A stretch of 64,000 nt of DNA from Paractinoplanes atraurantiacus (GCF_900215205.1 NZ_OBDY01000022.1:62001-126000), one strand, 5' to 3'; positions 16,147 through 24,704 are shown, numbered from the stretch's first letter. The notes: a model not told the origin generated them from the letters alone. Numbers and translations: made by a program.

Positions 16147-17457
16147 ATGACCGAGACTTCCGGACCCACCCGGCGGACCGTTCTGCAGACCGGCGTCGCC
16201 GCCGGCATCGCCGTCGCCGCCACCGCCACCGGCGCGCTCGGCTCCTCGCCGGCCAGTGCCGCCGCGGCCACCACGACCACCGCCTCCGGCGCGAACAAGA
16301 TCCGGCCGTTCCGGGCCTCGTTCTCCAACAGCCAGCTCCTGGAGCTGCGCCACCGGATCGGCTCGACCCGCTGGCCCAGCCGCGAGCTCGTGAAGGACCG
16401 CGAGCAGGGCGTGCAGCTGGCCACGGCCCAGGCCCTGGCCAAATACTGGAAGACCAAGTACGACTGGCGCCGGTTCGAGGCCAAGCTGAACAAGCTGCCG
16501 CAGTTCACGACCGAGATCGACGGCGTCGACGTGCACTTCATCCACGTCCGCTCCCCGCACAAGGACGCGCTGCCGCTGCTCGCCACGCACGGCTGGCCCG
16601 GCTCCATCGTCGAGTTTCTGGACGCGGCCGGCCCGCTCACCAACCCGACCGCGCACGGCGGCAAGGCGTCCGACGCCTTCCACCTGGTCATTCCGTCGAT
16701 CCCGGGCTACGGCTTCTCGAGCCAGCCGACCGTGACCGGCTGGGACCAGAACCGCATCGCCAAGGCATGGGCCGAGCTCATGAAGCGCCTCGGCTACACC
16801 AAGTACGTGGCGCAGGGCGGGGACGCCGGCGCGGCGGTCACCGACGCCCTGGCCCGGCTGGCGCCGGCCGGCCTGGCCGGCATCCACCTGAACCTGCTGC
16901 TGTCCGCGCTCGGTGGCGCCCAGTTCCCGGCCGCCACCGCCGAGGAGCAGGCGGCGAAGGCGGCGGTCACCCTCTTCCAGACGACCGGCAGCGCCTACCT
17001 GTCCGAGCACTCGTTCCGGCCGGAGACCATCGGGTACGCGCTGACCGACTCGCCGGCCGCCCTCGCGGCCTGGATGCTCGACCACGACACCGACAGCTAC
17101 AACAAGCTCTCGAAGACGTTCCTGGGCGCCTCGCCGTCGGGCAACCTCACCCGCGACCACGTGCTGGACAACATCAGCCTGTACTGGCTGACCGGCACCG
17201 GCGTCTCGTCGGCCCGCCTCTACTGGGAGAGCGCCCACCCGCAGAGCGCCACGGCCCCGGCCGCCATCAAGGTACCGGTCGGCTTCAGCGCCTTCCCGGG
17301 CGAGATCTTCCAGGCGCCGCGCAGCTGGGTCGAGGCGACCTACCCGACCCTGAACTACTACAACAAGCCGGCCAAGGGCGGTCACTTCGCCGCCTGGGAG
17401 GAGCCGCTGCTGTTCACCGACGAGGTGCGGGCGGCGTTCCGGTCCCTGCGGAAGTAA
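16147..17457 (+). CDS. Tat-exported epoxide hydrolase
   Basis: The 436-residue protein has a twin-arginine signal (TRRTVLQTG, then a hydrophobic region ending near SPASAAAA). An epoxide hydrolase N-terminal domain (PF06441 type: FSNSQLLELRHRIGSTRWP) and an alpha/beta hydrolase core follow. The oxyanion motif HGWPGS is present. The nucleophile is D226 in GGDAGAAV and the catalytic His is H413 in KGGHFAAWEEP. The expected reaction is hydrolysis of an epoxide to a diol outside the cytoplasm. A GAAGGG sequence lies upstream of the ATG. The gene ends at a strong hairpin and is probably monocistronic. Confidence 0.9.
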   Translation: MTETSGPTRRTVLQTGVAAGIAVAATATGALGSSPASAAAATTTTASGANKIRPFRASFSNSQLLELRHRIGSTRWPSRELVKDREQGVQLATAQALAKYWKTKYDWRRFEAKLNKLPQFTTEIDGVDVHFIHVRSPHKDALPLLATHGWPGSIVEFLDAAGPLTNPTAHGGKASDAFHLVIPSIPGYGFSSQPTVTGWDQNRIAKAWAELMKRLGYTKYVAQGGDAGAAVTDALARLAPAGLAGIHLNLLLSALGGAQFPAATAEEQAAKAAVTLFQTTGSAYLSEHSFRPETIGYALTDSPAALAAWMLDHDTDSYNKLSKTFLGASPSGNLTRDHVLDNISLYWLTGTGVSSARLYWESAHPQSATAPAAIKVPVGFSAFPGEIFQAPRSWVEATYPTLNYYNKPAKGGHFAAWEEPLLFTDEVRAAFRSLRK

Positions 17458-17468
17458 GCAGTCGCAAG

Positions 17469-17499
17469 AAGGGGCCGGCGAGAGAAGCGCCGGCCCCTT
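17469..17499. terminator. Strong bidirectional terminator hairpin
   Basis: A perfect 12-bp stem (AAGGGGCCGGCG at 17469-17480 with CGCCGGCCCCTT at 17488-17499) closes a 7-base loop. It sits between two convergent genes, the epoxide hydrolase and the flavoprotein, and can serve both. Confidence 0.85.
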
Positions 17500-17512
17500 C
17501 GGCGAGGAGTCG

Positions 17513-18865
17513 TCAGCGGATCGTGTGGTTCATCCGGAACATCGTGTCCGGGTCGTAGCGCCGCTTGACCGCTCGCAGGCGCTCGTAGAGCTCCCGTCCG
17601 TACACCTCGGACAGTGCTTGCGGGTCGAGGGCCTCCTCCGTCGAGAGGAAGTTGGGCATCCGGCGGCGCTTCGGGTCGGACCACGGCAGCATCGCGGTCA
17701 TCAGCCGCTCCAGGCGGCGGTGACCGCCGTCCAGGTCGTCGGCGCCGACCGCGAAGGCGAACAACTGGAACGGCAGGCCCCGGCTGGGCACCGAGTCGGT
17801 GGTGGCCGGCGGCCGGTCCATGGCACCGCCCAGCGCGCGGATCTCGACGCTGGTCAACGGAATCGGGGTGCCGGGTCCGGTCAGCTCGATGAGCTTGTCG
17901 AGGGCCGCGCCGGGCAGGCCGCTCAGCCCGAGGCTGCGGTCCAGGTACGGCATCGCGTCGACCGGGTCGTTGTGCAGCGTCGCCGCCACCTTGTACGGCA
18001 CCTCGGCCACCGTGTCGATGAGCGCCGGCGCGGCCGCCCGCATCGGCGCCAGCAGCGCCTCGCCGGCCTCGGCCGTTCCCAGGTGGGCGAAGCGGACGCT
18101 CAGCACGTGGGCGCCGCGCAACGGCGGGGGTAGTTCCTCGACCGGAGGCAGCCGCTGGACCGCCACCGAAGTGGTCGCCTGCACGGGCAGCGTCGCCGCC
18201 CAGTCACGCCAGGTGCGCAGCACCTCGGCCGTCGCGCTGCCCGGGAAGTAGATGCTGCCGGCGAAGACTGTGGTCACCGGGAACAGCTCGATCTCCATGG
18301 CTGTGACGACACCGAAGTTGCCTTTGCCGCCGCGCAGCGCCGCGAACAGCTCGTCGTCGCCGCTCACGGTGCGCAGGACCCCGTCCGCGGTGACGATGTC
18401 GAACGAGGTCACGTGGTCGGAGGCGTACCCGTACGACCGGGCCAGGATCGGGCCCTGCCCGCCGCCGAGCACATAGCCGATGGCGCCGACCGTGACCGAC
18501 GATCCGGCCATCGGGGCCAGCCCTTCCTTGGCCGCGGCGTCGATGACCTCCTGCCAGCGCGCGCCGCCGGTCACCCGCGCGGTCCGCCGCCCGGCGTCGA
18601 CAGTCACCCCGGCCATCCGGTCCAGGGTCACGAGAACGGCGCCCTCGGCCGCGTACGGCTGCATGTGCCCACCACCGCGAACCGCCACCGGCAGCTTGTT
18701 TTCCGCCGCATAACGCACCGCCGCCTGCACATCGGCGACGTCGGCGGCGCCGACCGCGATCGCCGGCCGCAACGGGGTCAGCAGGTTCTGAGTGCGGCAT
18801 TCCGCGTCGTATCCGGGGTCACCCGGGCGCAGCACCGGCCCGGTCAGTTGCTGAAGTTGCGTCAT
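17513..18865 (-). CDS. FAD-binding oxidoreductase, berberine-bridge-enzyme type
   Basis: The 450-residue protein has an FAD_binding_4 domain, with the pyrophosphate loop AVRGGGHMQPYAAEGAV and then GGARWQEV and GYVLGGGQGP. A BBE domain follows, whose C-terminal signature YDPDTMFRMNHTI is clear. The His in RGGGH is the usual site of covalent 8-alpha-histidyl FAD attachment. The second attachment Cys of bicovalent members is not seen in GGGQGPILARSYG, so the flavin may be linked at one point only. Alternative starts are ATG 18865 and ATG 18871. The substrate is unknown; oligosaccharides and secondary metabolites are both oxidised by this family. It is divergent from the van-like operon. Confidence 0.86.
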   Translation of the reverse strand: MTQLQQLTGPVLRPGDPGYDAECRTQNLLTPLRPAIAVGAADVADVQAAVRYAAENKLPVAVRGGGHMQPYAAEGAVLVTLDRMAGVTVDAGRRTARVTGGARWQEVIDAAAKEGLAPMAGSSVTVGAIGYVLGGGQGPILARSYGYASDHVTSFDIVTADGVLRTVSGDDELFAALRGGKGNFGVVTAMEIELFPVTTVFAGSIYFPGSATAEVLRTWRDWAATLPVQATTSVAVQRLPPVEELPPPLRGAHVLSVRFAHLGTAEAGEALLAPMRAAAPALIDTVAEVPYKVAATLHNDPVDAMPYLDRSLGLSGLPGAALDKLIELTGPGTPIPLTSVEIRALGGAMDRPPATTDSVPSRGLPFQLFAFAVGADDLDGGHRRLERLMTAMLPWSDPKRRRMPNFLSTEEALDPQALSEVYGRELYERLRAVKRRYDPDTMFRMNHTIR

Positions 18866-18881
18866 GCCCATGCCGACGCGG

Positions 18882-18946
18882 GGTACCGCCGCAAGTTCAC
18901 GGGGAGTGGCGAGCGGTACTTGAGGCCAGGCCGCCGGTACCTGAGA
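18882..18946. promoter_or_regulatory. Direct repeats upstream of the VanX-like operon
   Basis: Two near-identical 12-bp direct repeats, CGGTACTTGAGG at 18914-18925 and CGGTACCTGAGA at 18935-18946, start 21 bp (two helical turns) apart. A third partial element, GGTACC, lies at 18882-18887. The spacing on one face of the helix fits a response-regulator or dimeric-activator site. The repeats lie 40-70 bp upstream of the dipeptidase start, between divergent genes. Confidence 0.45.
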
Positions 18947-18985
18947 ACGATGCGGCGCACCCGCGGCAGCGGCGATCTTTGCGAC

Positions 18986-19594
18986 ATGGTGATCCTTCTC
19001 AGTGACCCGCGCGTGCTGGCTGTGCCGCTGCGCGACGCCGGAGTCCCGCTCGTGCGGCTCGGCCGCGAGTTCGGGCCGGCGCGGGCCCGGGTGCGGGCCG
19101 ACCTCGGCGAACGGCTCGGCTGGGCGCGGGCCGCATTGCCGCCGGGCGTCGGGTTGCGCGTGGTGGAGGGCCATCGCGACATCGCACGGCAAAAGCAGAT
19201 CATTGAGTTGTACGGGGCTCAGGTGCGCGCCGCCCGGCCGACCATCGACGAGGCCGGGCTGCACCATCTGGTGAGCCGCTTCGTGGCCCCGGTCGAGGTG
19301 GCCCCGCACGTGGCCGGGGCCGCGGTCGACCTGACGCTGAGCGGGCCGGACGGCGACCTCGACATGGGCACCCCGATCGACGCGACACCCGAGGAGTCGG
19401 GCGGCGCCTGCTACTTCGCGGCCGACGGCATCAGCGCGCAGGCGCGGGCCAACCGAATGCTGCTGGCGCGGGTTCTCGGCGGGGCCGGCCTGGTGAACTA
19501 TCCGACCGAGTGGTGGCACTGGAGTTACGGCGACCGCTACTGGGCTCTGATGACCGGGGCACCGGCCTCGCTGCACGGCCCGGTCGCCGCATGA
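18986..19594 (+). CDS. VanX-like D-Ala-D-Ala dipeptidase (M15D)
   Basis: The 202-residue protein carries the M15D zinc site with VanX spacing: H108 and D115 in APHVAGAAVD, then E175 and H178 in EWWHW. R64 in EGHRD corresponds to the transition-state arginine of VanX. The DMGTPID segment is also VanX-like. One difference is that the usual Ser two residues before the first His (SxHxxG) is Ala here. VanX enzymes cleave the D-Ala-D-Ala dipeptide in the cytoplasm. No signal peptide is visible. It is the first of five tightly coupled genes; its TGA overlaps the ATG of the alanine racemase gene. Confidence 0.85.
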   Translation: MVILLSDPRVLAVPLRDAGVPLVRLGREFGPARARVRADLGERLGWARAALPPGVGLRVVEGHRDIARQKQIIELYGAQVRAARPTIDEAGLHHLVSRFVAPVEVAPHVAGAAVDLTLSGPDGDLDMGTPIDATPEESGGACYFAADGISAQARANRMLLARVLGGAGLVNYPTEWWHWSYGDRYWALMTGAPASLHGPVAA

Positions 19595-20673
19595 GTGTCG
19601 CCACCCTCGCCGCCGGGCCCCGGGTGACCGTCGACCTCGGCGCCGTCGCGGGCAACACCCGGAGGCTGGCCGCCCGCGCCCGCGGCGAACTGATGGCGGT
19701 GGTGAAGGCCGACGGCTTCGGGCACGGGGCGCTGGGCGTAGCCCGCACGGCGCTCGGCGCCGGGGCGGCCTGGCTGGGCGTCACCGGCGTCGGCGAGGCC
19801 CTCGACCTGCGCGCGAACGGGCTGACCGCCCCGATCCTGAGCTGGCTCAATCCGCTCGGCGCGGACTTCGATGCGGCCGTACGTCACCGGATCGACCTCG
19901 CCGTGCCGAGCCTCACCCATCTGGCCGTTCTTCCGCCCGGCGCTCGCGTGCACCTCCAGCTCGACACCGGGATGGCGCGCGAGGGCGCCTCCCTGGACGA
20001 GTGGGCCGCGCTGTGCCGGGCCGCCTTCACCGCCGAGCAGAGCGGCCGGGTGGTGGTCACCGGCATCATGAGCCATCTCGCGGGCCCGGACACGGCCACC
20101 GCCACCGCGCGGTTCCGGGAGGGCATCGCGGTCGCCTTCGCGGCCGGCCTGCGCCCTCGGCTGTGCCATCTGGCGGCCACCGCCGCCACGTTGACCCGCC
20201 CCGAGACCCATTTCGATCTGGTGCGCACCGGCGCCGGCCTGGTCGGCATCGATCCGAGCGGAGGCACCACGCTGCGGGGCGCCATGACGCTCACCGCGCC
20301 CGTCGTCGAGGTGCGCCGGGTCGCGGCGGGCACGCCGGTCGGCTACGACCACACCTGGCGGGCGGCCCGCGACACCCACCTGGCGCTGCTGCCGCTCGGT
20401 TATGCCGACGGCCTCCCGCGCGGGGCCGGACCCCGCGCCGAAGTGCTGCTCGGCGGGCGCCGGTGCCGTGTGGCCGGCCGCATCTCCATGGACCAGACCG
20501 TTGTCGAGACCGGCCCCGGCGTCCGCCCCGGCGACACCGCGACCGTCTTCGGGCCGGGCGGCGACGGCGAGCCCACCGTCGCCGACTGGGCCACCTGGGC
20601 CGGCACGCTTCCGCACGAAATCGTCACCGGGCTCGGCGCCCGACCGCACCGTCACGTCATCGGGGGTAACTGA
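19591..20673 (+). CDS. alr: Alanine racemase
   Basis: The 360-residue PLP enzyme has its Schiff-base lysine K39 in VVKADGFGHG, exactly at the canonical position. The second catalytic base is Y252 in GYDHTW. The ISMDQ motif (Met-Asp of the partner subunit's active site) and the IGYADG-like PLGYADGLPR are also present. It makes D-Ala from L-Ala; VanT-type serine racemases share the fold, so D-Ser cannot be excluded. The soluble form lacks the membrane domain of VanT. Start and stop are coupled to the dipeptidase before it (ATGA) and the ligase after it (1-bp gap). Confidence 0.92.
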   Translation: MSVATLAAGPRVTVDLGAVAGNTRRLAARARGELMAVVKADGFGHGALGVARTALGAGAAWLGVTGVGEALDLRANGLTAPILSWLNPLGADFDAAVRHRIDLAVPSLTHLAVLPPGARVHLQLDTGMAREGASLDEWAALCRAAFTAEQSGRVVVTGIMSHLAGPDTATATARFREGIAVAFAAGLRPRLCHLAATAATLTRPETHFDLVRTGAGLVGIDPSGGTTLRGAMTLTAPVVEVRRVAAGTPVGYDHTWRAARDTHLALLPLGYADGLPRGAGPRAEVLLGGRRCRVAGRISMDQTVVETGPGVRPGDTATVFGPGGDGEPTVADWATWAGTLPHEIVTGLGARPHRHVIGGN

Positions 20674-20674
20674 C

Positions 20675-21601
20675 ATGTCCCGCCTCCGCGCCGCCGTCAT
20701 CGGCGGCGGCCGCAACGGCGAACACCAGGTCTCGCTCGCCTCGGCCGCCTCGGTCGCCGCCGCGCTCGATCCGGAAGGCTATGAGGTCGTACGCCTGACG
20801 ATCGCGCCCGACGGCACCTGGCGCGACGACGCCGAAGCGCCGATCGGGCTGCCGGCCGCCGTCGGCACCCTGCAGAGCTGTGACGTGGCCCTGCCCATCG
20901 TGCACGGGCCACGCGGCGAGGACGGCACCCTGGCCGCGCTGCTGGAGCTGGCCGGCGTCCCGTACGTCGGCTCCGGGGTCCGCCCCGGCGCCCTCGCCAT
21001 GGACAAGTGGGTGACCAAACTGATCGCCTCGGAGCTCGGCATCGCGACCGCGCCCGGCCGGCTCCTCACCGCCCGCACCGCCGCCGGTTGCGCCTGGAAC
21101 GGGCCGGTCGTGGTCAAGCCGGTGGCCGCCGGGTCGAGCCTCGGCGTCACGCTCGTCCGCGAGGAGGCGGCCTTCGCCGAGGCCCTGGCCGAGGCGCTCC
21201 GGCACGACGACCGCGTCCTGGTCGAGGAGGTGGTCGCCGGCCGCGAGGTCGACATCGCCGTGCTCGGCGACGTCGTCACGCCCGCCCTCGAGATCGTGGC
21301 CGACGGCTTCTTCGACTACGAGGCGAAATACGGTGGGGGCACAGTCTTCCGGGTACCGGCCCCGATCGATCCCGCTGCCACCAAGGCGCTGGAGGAGGCC
21401 GCTCGCGCCCTCTACGACGCGCTCGGCTGCCGGGGCGTGGCCCGTGTCGACTTCTTCCTGACCGAGGCCGGCCCGGTGCTCAACGAGGTGAACACGATGC
21501 CCGGCCTCACCGGGCATTCGCAGGTGCCCCGCATGTTCGCGGCCGCCGGATGGGATTACCCGCAGCTGCTCGACCGCCTGATCCGCGACGCCCTCGCCTA
21601 A
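20675..21601 (+). CDS. ddl: D-alanine--D-alanine (or D-Ala-D-X) ligase
   Basis: The 308-residue ATP-grasp ligase has the N-terminal GGGRNGEHQVSLASA, the ATP-binding VVVKPVAAGSSLGV, EEVVAGREVDIAVLG, ARVDFFL and the C-terminal LNEVNTMPGLT. The omega-loop reads DYEAKYGGG, with K218-Y219. The KY pair is typical of D-Ala-D-Ala and VanC/VanG-type D-Ala-D-Ser ligases; D-Ala-D-Lac ligases such as VanA have a different loop. It is somewhat short compared with housekeeping Ddl proteins. Given its VanX-like and racemase neighbours, it may be a second, dedicated ligase and not the housekeeping copy. Confidence 0.9.
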   Translation: MSRLRAAVIGGGRNGEHQVSLASAASVAAALDPEGYEVVRLTIAPDGTWRDDAEAPIGLPAAVGTLQSCDVALPIVHGPRGEDGTLAALLELAGVPYVGSGVRPGALAMDKWVTKLIASELGIATAPGRLLTARTAAGCAWNGPVVVKPVAAGSSLGVTLVREEAAFAEALAEALRHDDRVLVEEVVAGREVDIAVLGDVVTPALEIVADGFFDYEAKYGGGTVFRVPAPIDPAATKALEEAARALYDALGCRGVARVDFFLTEAGPVLNEVNTMPGLTGHSQVPRMFAAAGWDYPQLLDRLIRDALA

Positions 21602-21602
21602 C

Positions 21603-22778
21603 GTGGAGATCGTGCGGGATCGGACGTGGTGGTGGCCGGACATCGGCGCGGCGATGGCCGTGCTGTTCCTCGGCGCGCTCGAATACACGTCGAACGACTG
21701 GCTGTCCTACTTCGGCCCCGTCCGCAAGCTCCTGTTCTGGTTGGTGGTCCTCGGCACCGCCCTCGCGGTCGGCCTGGTGCGCCGGGCGCCGGGCGTCTCG
21801 CTCGTGCTCGTCTGGGCGATCCCGTTGTGCCAGGCGGCGACCGGGAGCCCGTACGTCGTCACCCAGATCTCCGTCCTTGTCGTCGCCTTCGGCACGGCAC
21901 GCTGGGGCGGGAAGGTGACGCTGCGGGCCAGCGCGCTGTCGATCCCGGCCGCCGCGGTCGCCGCCGTGCTTCTGGTCGAGGCCGGCGCGGTCAGAATCAA
22001 CTTCCCCATCCCCTCGTACGATCTGATCGCCGCGACCGTGGATCAGCTCGGCATCGGCTGGCGGATCGGCGTCGTGGTCGTCATGGCCGCGCTGATCGGC
22101 GTCCCGTGGCTGGCCGGGCTGGCGCTGCGCATCTCCGGCCAGGCCCACCTCGACCTGGCCGAGGCGGCCCGGCAGCAGGCGAAAGCCGAACAGACGGCCC
22201 GGATCCGCGACGCGCAGACCAGGCTCGCCCGCGACGTGCACGACGTGGTCGGGCATTCCCTGGCCGTGATCCTGACCCAGGCCGAGGCCGCGCAGTACCT
22301 TCCGGACGACGACCCGGGCGCGCTCAAGTCGCTGCTGGCCGGCATCGCCACGTCGGCCCGCTCGTCGCTGCGGGACGTGCAGGAGGTGCTGTCCACGACC
22401 CGCGACACCACCGACGACATCGACCGGCTCATCGGCAACCTGCGCGACGGCGGCCGCGAGGTCGTCTCGGGCCAGGACGGCACGCCGCGGCCCCTGAACC
22501 AGGAGCAGCGGGTGACGGCCTACCGGGTGTTGCAGGAGATGCTCACCAACGCGATCCGGCACGGCCGCCACGACGGCGCGGTCATCGTCCAGCGGTCGTG
22601 GACCCCCGACAGCCTGGTCATCGAGGTCCGCAACGCCATCGGCTCCGACTTCTCGCCGTCCGGCTCCGGCTCCGGCCTGGACGGCATGCGGCAGCGGCTC
22701 GCGGCGGTCGGCGGCTCGCTGGAGAGCGGCCGCCGCGAGGACGTATTCGTTGCCACGGCACGGATTCCCACCTCATGA
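21603..22778 (+). CDS. Sensor histidine kinase (HisKA_3, NarL/DesK type)
   Basis: A protein of about 390 residues with five or six hydrophobic segments in the first 180 residues. A cytoplasmic kinase follows: the phosphoacceptor H-box is RLARDVHDVVGHSLAVI, the N-box RVLQEMLTNAIRHGRHDGA and the G-box SGSGLDGMRQRL. GTG 21603 starts one base after the ligase stop, so translation is coupled; GTG 21612 is an alternative. The kinase is of the HPK7 class and is unrelated to VanS, so it may sense envelope stress, but the stimulus is unknown. Its partner is the regulator that overlaps it by 4 bp. Confidence 0.88.
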   Translation: MEIVRDRTWWWPDIGAAMAVLFLGALEYTSNDWLSYFGPVRKLLFWLVVLGTALAVGLVRRAPGVSLVLVWAIPLCQAATGSPYVVTQISVLVVAFGTARWGGKVTLRASALSIPAAAVAAVLLVEAGAVRINFPIPSYDLIAATVDQLGIGWRIGVVVVMAALIGVPWLAGLALRISGQAHLDLAEAARQQAKAEQTARIRDAQTRLARDVHDVVGHSLAVILTQAEAAQYLPDDDPGALKSLLAGIATSARSSLRDVQEVLSTTRDTTDDIDRLIGNLRDGGREVVSGQDGTPRPLNQEQRVTAYRVLQEMLTNAIRHGRHDGAVIVQRSWTPDSLVIEVRNAIGSDFSPSGSGSGLDGMRQRLAAVGGSLESGRREDVFVATARIPTS

Positions 22779-23428
22779 GCGACGACATCGAGGTCCTCGT
22801 CGTCGACGACCAGGAGCTGTTCCGCGCCGGCGTGGTGGTCATCCTGAACGCGCAGCCGGGGATCCGCGTGGTCGGCGAAGCCGGTGACGGCCGTGACGCC
22901 GTACGCCTGACCGAGGAATTGCAGCCCGACGTGGTGCTGATGGACCTGCGGATGCCCGGCCTGGACGGCGTCGAGGCGACCCGGCTCGTCTTCGCCACGT
23001 CGAGAGCCCATCCGGTACGGGTCCTGGTGCTCACCACCTTCAACCTGGACGACCGCGCGGCCACGGCCATCCGCTACGGCGCCAGCGGCTTCCTGTTGAA
23101 GGACACCACTCCGGCCCAGTTGGCCGACGCCATCCGCAGCGTTCACGCCGGCAACGCCGTACTGGCCCCTGGCGACCTTTCCGCCTTGCTGGAGGGCCGG
23201 TTCCCGGCCCGGTCCCCCGTCCCCGACGCCTACCTGGCGCTGACCGACAAGGAACGAGCCGTCTTCCGGGCCGTGGCCCGGGGCCTGTCCAACGCCGAGA
23301 TCGCCGCCGAGATCTTCGCCGGCGAATCCACCGTCAAGACACACGTCGGCGCCATCCTCCGCAAACTGAACCTCCGCGACCGGGTCCAGATCGTCGTCTT
23401 CGCCCACGAACACGGCCTGCTCAGCTGA
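22775..23428 (+). CDS. LuxR/NarL-family response regulator
   Basis: The 217-residue protein has a receiver domain with the phosphoacceptor D57 in VVLMDLRMPG and acidic residues in VVDDQ, with LTTF and KD as switch residues. The C-terminal LuxR helix-turn-helix has LSNAEIAAEIFAGESTVKTHV and LNLRDRVQ. ATG 22775 overlaps the kinase stop (ATGA). As the last gene of the VanX-Alr-Ddl operon it is a good candidate to control that operon; the 21-bp-spaced direct repeats upstream of the operon are a possible binding site. Confidence 0.9.
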   Translation: MSDDIEVLVVDDQELFRAGVVVILNAQPGIRVVGEAGDGRDAVRLTEELQPDVVLMDLRMPGLDGVEATRLVFATSRAHPVRVLVLTTFNLDDRAATAIRYGASGFLLKDTTPAQLADAIRSVHAGNAVLAPGDLSALLEGRFPARSPVPDAYLALTDKERAVFRAVARGLSNAEIAAEIFAGESTVKTHVGAILRKLNLRDRVQIVVFAHEHGLLS

Positions 23429-23742
23429 CCCGGCTCCGTCTGACGGCGACCAGCAGGACGCCGAGCAGCAAGCCCATCAGGCACAGCCCGGCGCCATAGC
23501 CCCAGGCGAGCTCGAACGGACCGCCGGCCCGCCCGGTGCCGGCGCCCTGCTCCTCGAGCACCCAGGCCGACTGTCCGAACCGCAGCCAGGCACAGCGACA
23601 CGGCCAGCCAGCAGAGACAGGGCCCGCTCCACACGGAGGCCCCGTCACCGTCGGCCCGCCTCGTCCACCACGGCGCGAAACTGACCACCGCCAGCAGAAC
23701 ACCGCAAACAACCTCAGCACGCCGCCACAGGTAACCGGGCAT
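23421..23742 (-). pseudogene. Small three-helix membrane protein with a frameshift
   Basis: Starting at ATG 23742, one frame encodes two hydrophobic segments (VVCGVLLAVVSFAPWW and CLCWLAVSLCLAA) and then becomes arginine/glycine-rich. A second frame picks up with FGQSAWVLEEQGAGTG and a third hydrophobic segment (GAGLCLMGLLLGVLLVAV) and stops at 23421. The switch is near 23575-23590. Together the pieces make a plausible membrane protein of about 105 residues, so one base has probably been lost or gained. I know no family. The 3' end overlaps the response-regulator gene by 8 bp. Confidence 0.5.
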
Positions 23743-23746
23743 GGCC

Positions 23747-24694
23747 TCAGTGCGTGGTGGGCGGTGGCCGGAGCTCGGTCTCGGCCACCGCCGCGGCGGC
23801 CGAGCTGATGACCGCGGTGCGCAGAGTGGTGGCGGCGGCCGGGTCCTGAGCTGCGACCGGCGGCTTGGCGCCCGTCGTGCGCAAGGACACCAGGCGGGAG
23901 AGCAGGTCGAACCAGAACGGGGCGCCGAGCATCAGGAGCAGGGCGGTGACCAGCCAGCCGGCGACGTGGGACGTGGTCCAGGTGAGGCTGCTCCAGTCGG
24001 CGCCGTGGTTCCAGCCGAACGGCAGGCCCAGGCCGGCCAGATCCTGCACGGTCTGGACGTTGCTGTCGACCAGGCCGTCGGGGGACGGCGCCTTCACCGC
24101 GGCCTGCTCGGCGGCGTTCAGGGCGGCCTCGCGCACGGCCGGCTGCTGCCACAGGGTCTGCGCCGTGTGGAAGGCCGACACGTTGCCGGCGACCGCGATG
24201 CCGAGGCCGACGGCGAACAGGACGGCGGTCACCCACCTCTTGTAGGCGCCGCCGAGCCGGCCCATCGTCTCGTCGTACCAGCTCTCGACGGCCGCCTTGG
24301 CGTCGAGGGTGAGCTCGCGGCCCTCGGCCTTGAGACCGGACAGCCAGGTGTTGAGGGGCTCGCGGTCGGTCATCTCGTCGACCGCGTTGGCGAACGAGCG
24401 GGCCGACAGATAGGCCGGCCCCAGCTCTGTACGGAACCAGTGCCGGCCGCGCCCCGCCGCCACGTTCGCCGACTGGTAGACCGCCGTGCCGCGGAACAGG
24501 TCGAGGGCGCGCCGCGCGGCCGCGTCGAACGACGAGCTGCCGCTGAGCATCTGCCCGATGGTCTCCTCGAGGTCCTTGGCGCGCTTGCGCAGCAGCCGCG
24601 ACACACCCTCCACAATGGCCGACGCCAGGGAGGCCAGCACGAAGAAGACCAGTGCCAGCCCGACCGCCGTCTCCAGCGCCTGGGACCCGAACAT
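23747..24694 (-). CDS. Conserved integral membrane protein of unknown function
   Basis: The 315-residue protein has an N-terminal membrane helix (ETAVGLALVFFVLASLASAI) and a long, mainly helical soluble part with a charged segment (LLRKRAKDLEETIGQML). Two more membrane regions follow: about residues 158-178 (VTAVLFAVGLGIAVAGNV) and 256-275 (AGWLVTALLLMLGAPFWFDLLSRL). The ending is proline/alanine-rich. The WFDLLSRLV segment and overall layout resemble actinobacterial proteins annotated only as hypothetical membrane proteins. It lies 4 bp from the frameshifted small gene and 10 bp from the redoxin gene, all in the same direction, so the three may be co-transcribed. Confidence 0.72.
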   Translation of the reverse strand: MFGSQALETAVGLALVFFVLASLASAIVEGVSRLLRKRAKDLEETIGQMLSGSSSFDAAARRALDLFRGTAVYQSANVAAGRGRHWFRTELGPAYLSARSFANAVDEMTDREPLNTWLSGLKAEGRELTLDAKAAVESWYDETMGRLGGAYKRWVTAVLFAVGLGIAVAGNVSAFHTAQTLWQQPAVREAALNAAEQAAVKAPSPDGLVDSNVQTVQDLAGLGLPFGWNHGADWSSLTWTTSHVAGWLVTALLLMLGAPFWFDLLSRLVSLRTTGAKPPVAAQDPAAATTLRTAVISSAAAAVAETELRPPPTTH

Positions 24695-24704
24695 GGGGCG
24701 GAGC

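Noticed and set aside
15958..17385. N-terminal extension of the LAL regulator frame across the epoxide hydrolase
   Set aside because: The extension is antisense to a well-supported Tat-exported enzyme and has no domain content; the LAL start near 15951-15957 fits homologues.
21603..23428. VanR/VanS pair
   Set aside because: The kinase is of the HisKA_3 type and the regulator has a LuxR helix-turn-helix, whereas VanRS are OmpR/EnvZ-like.
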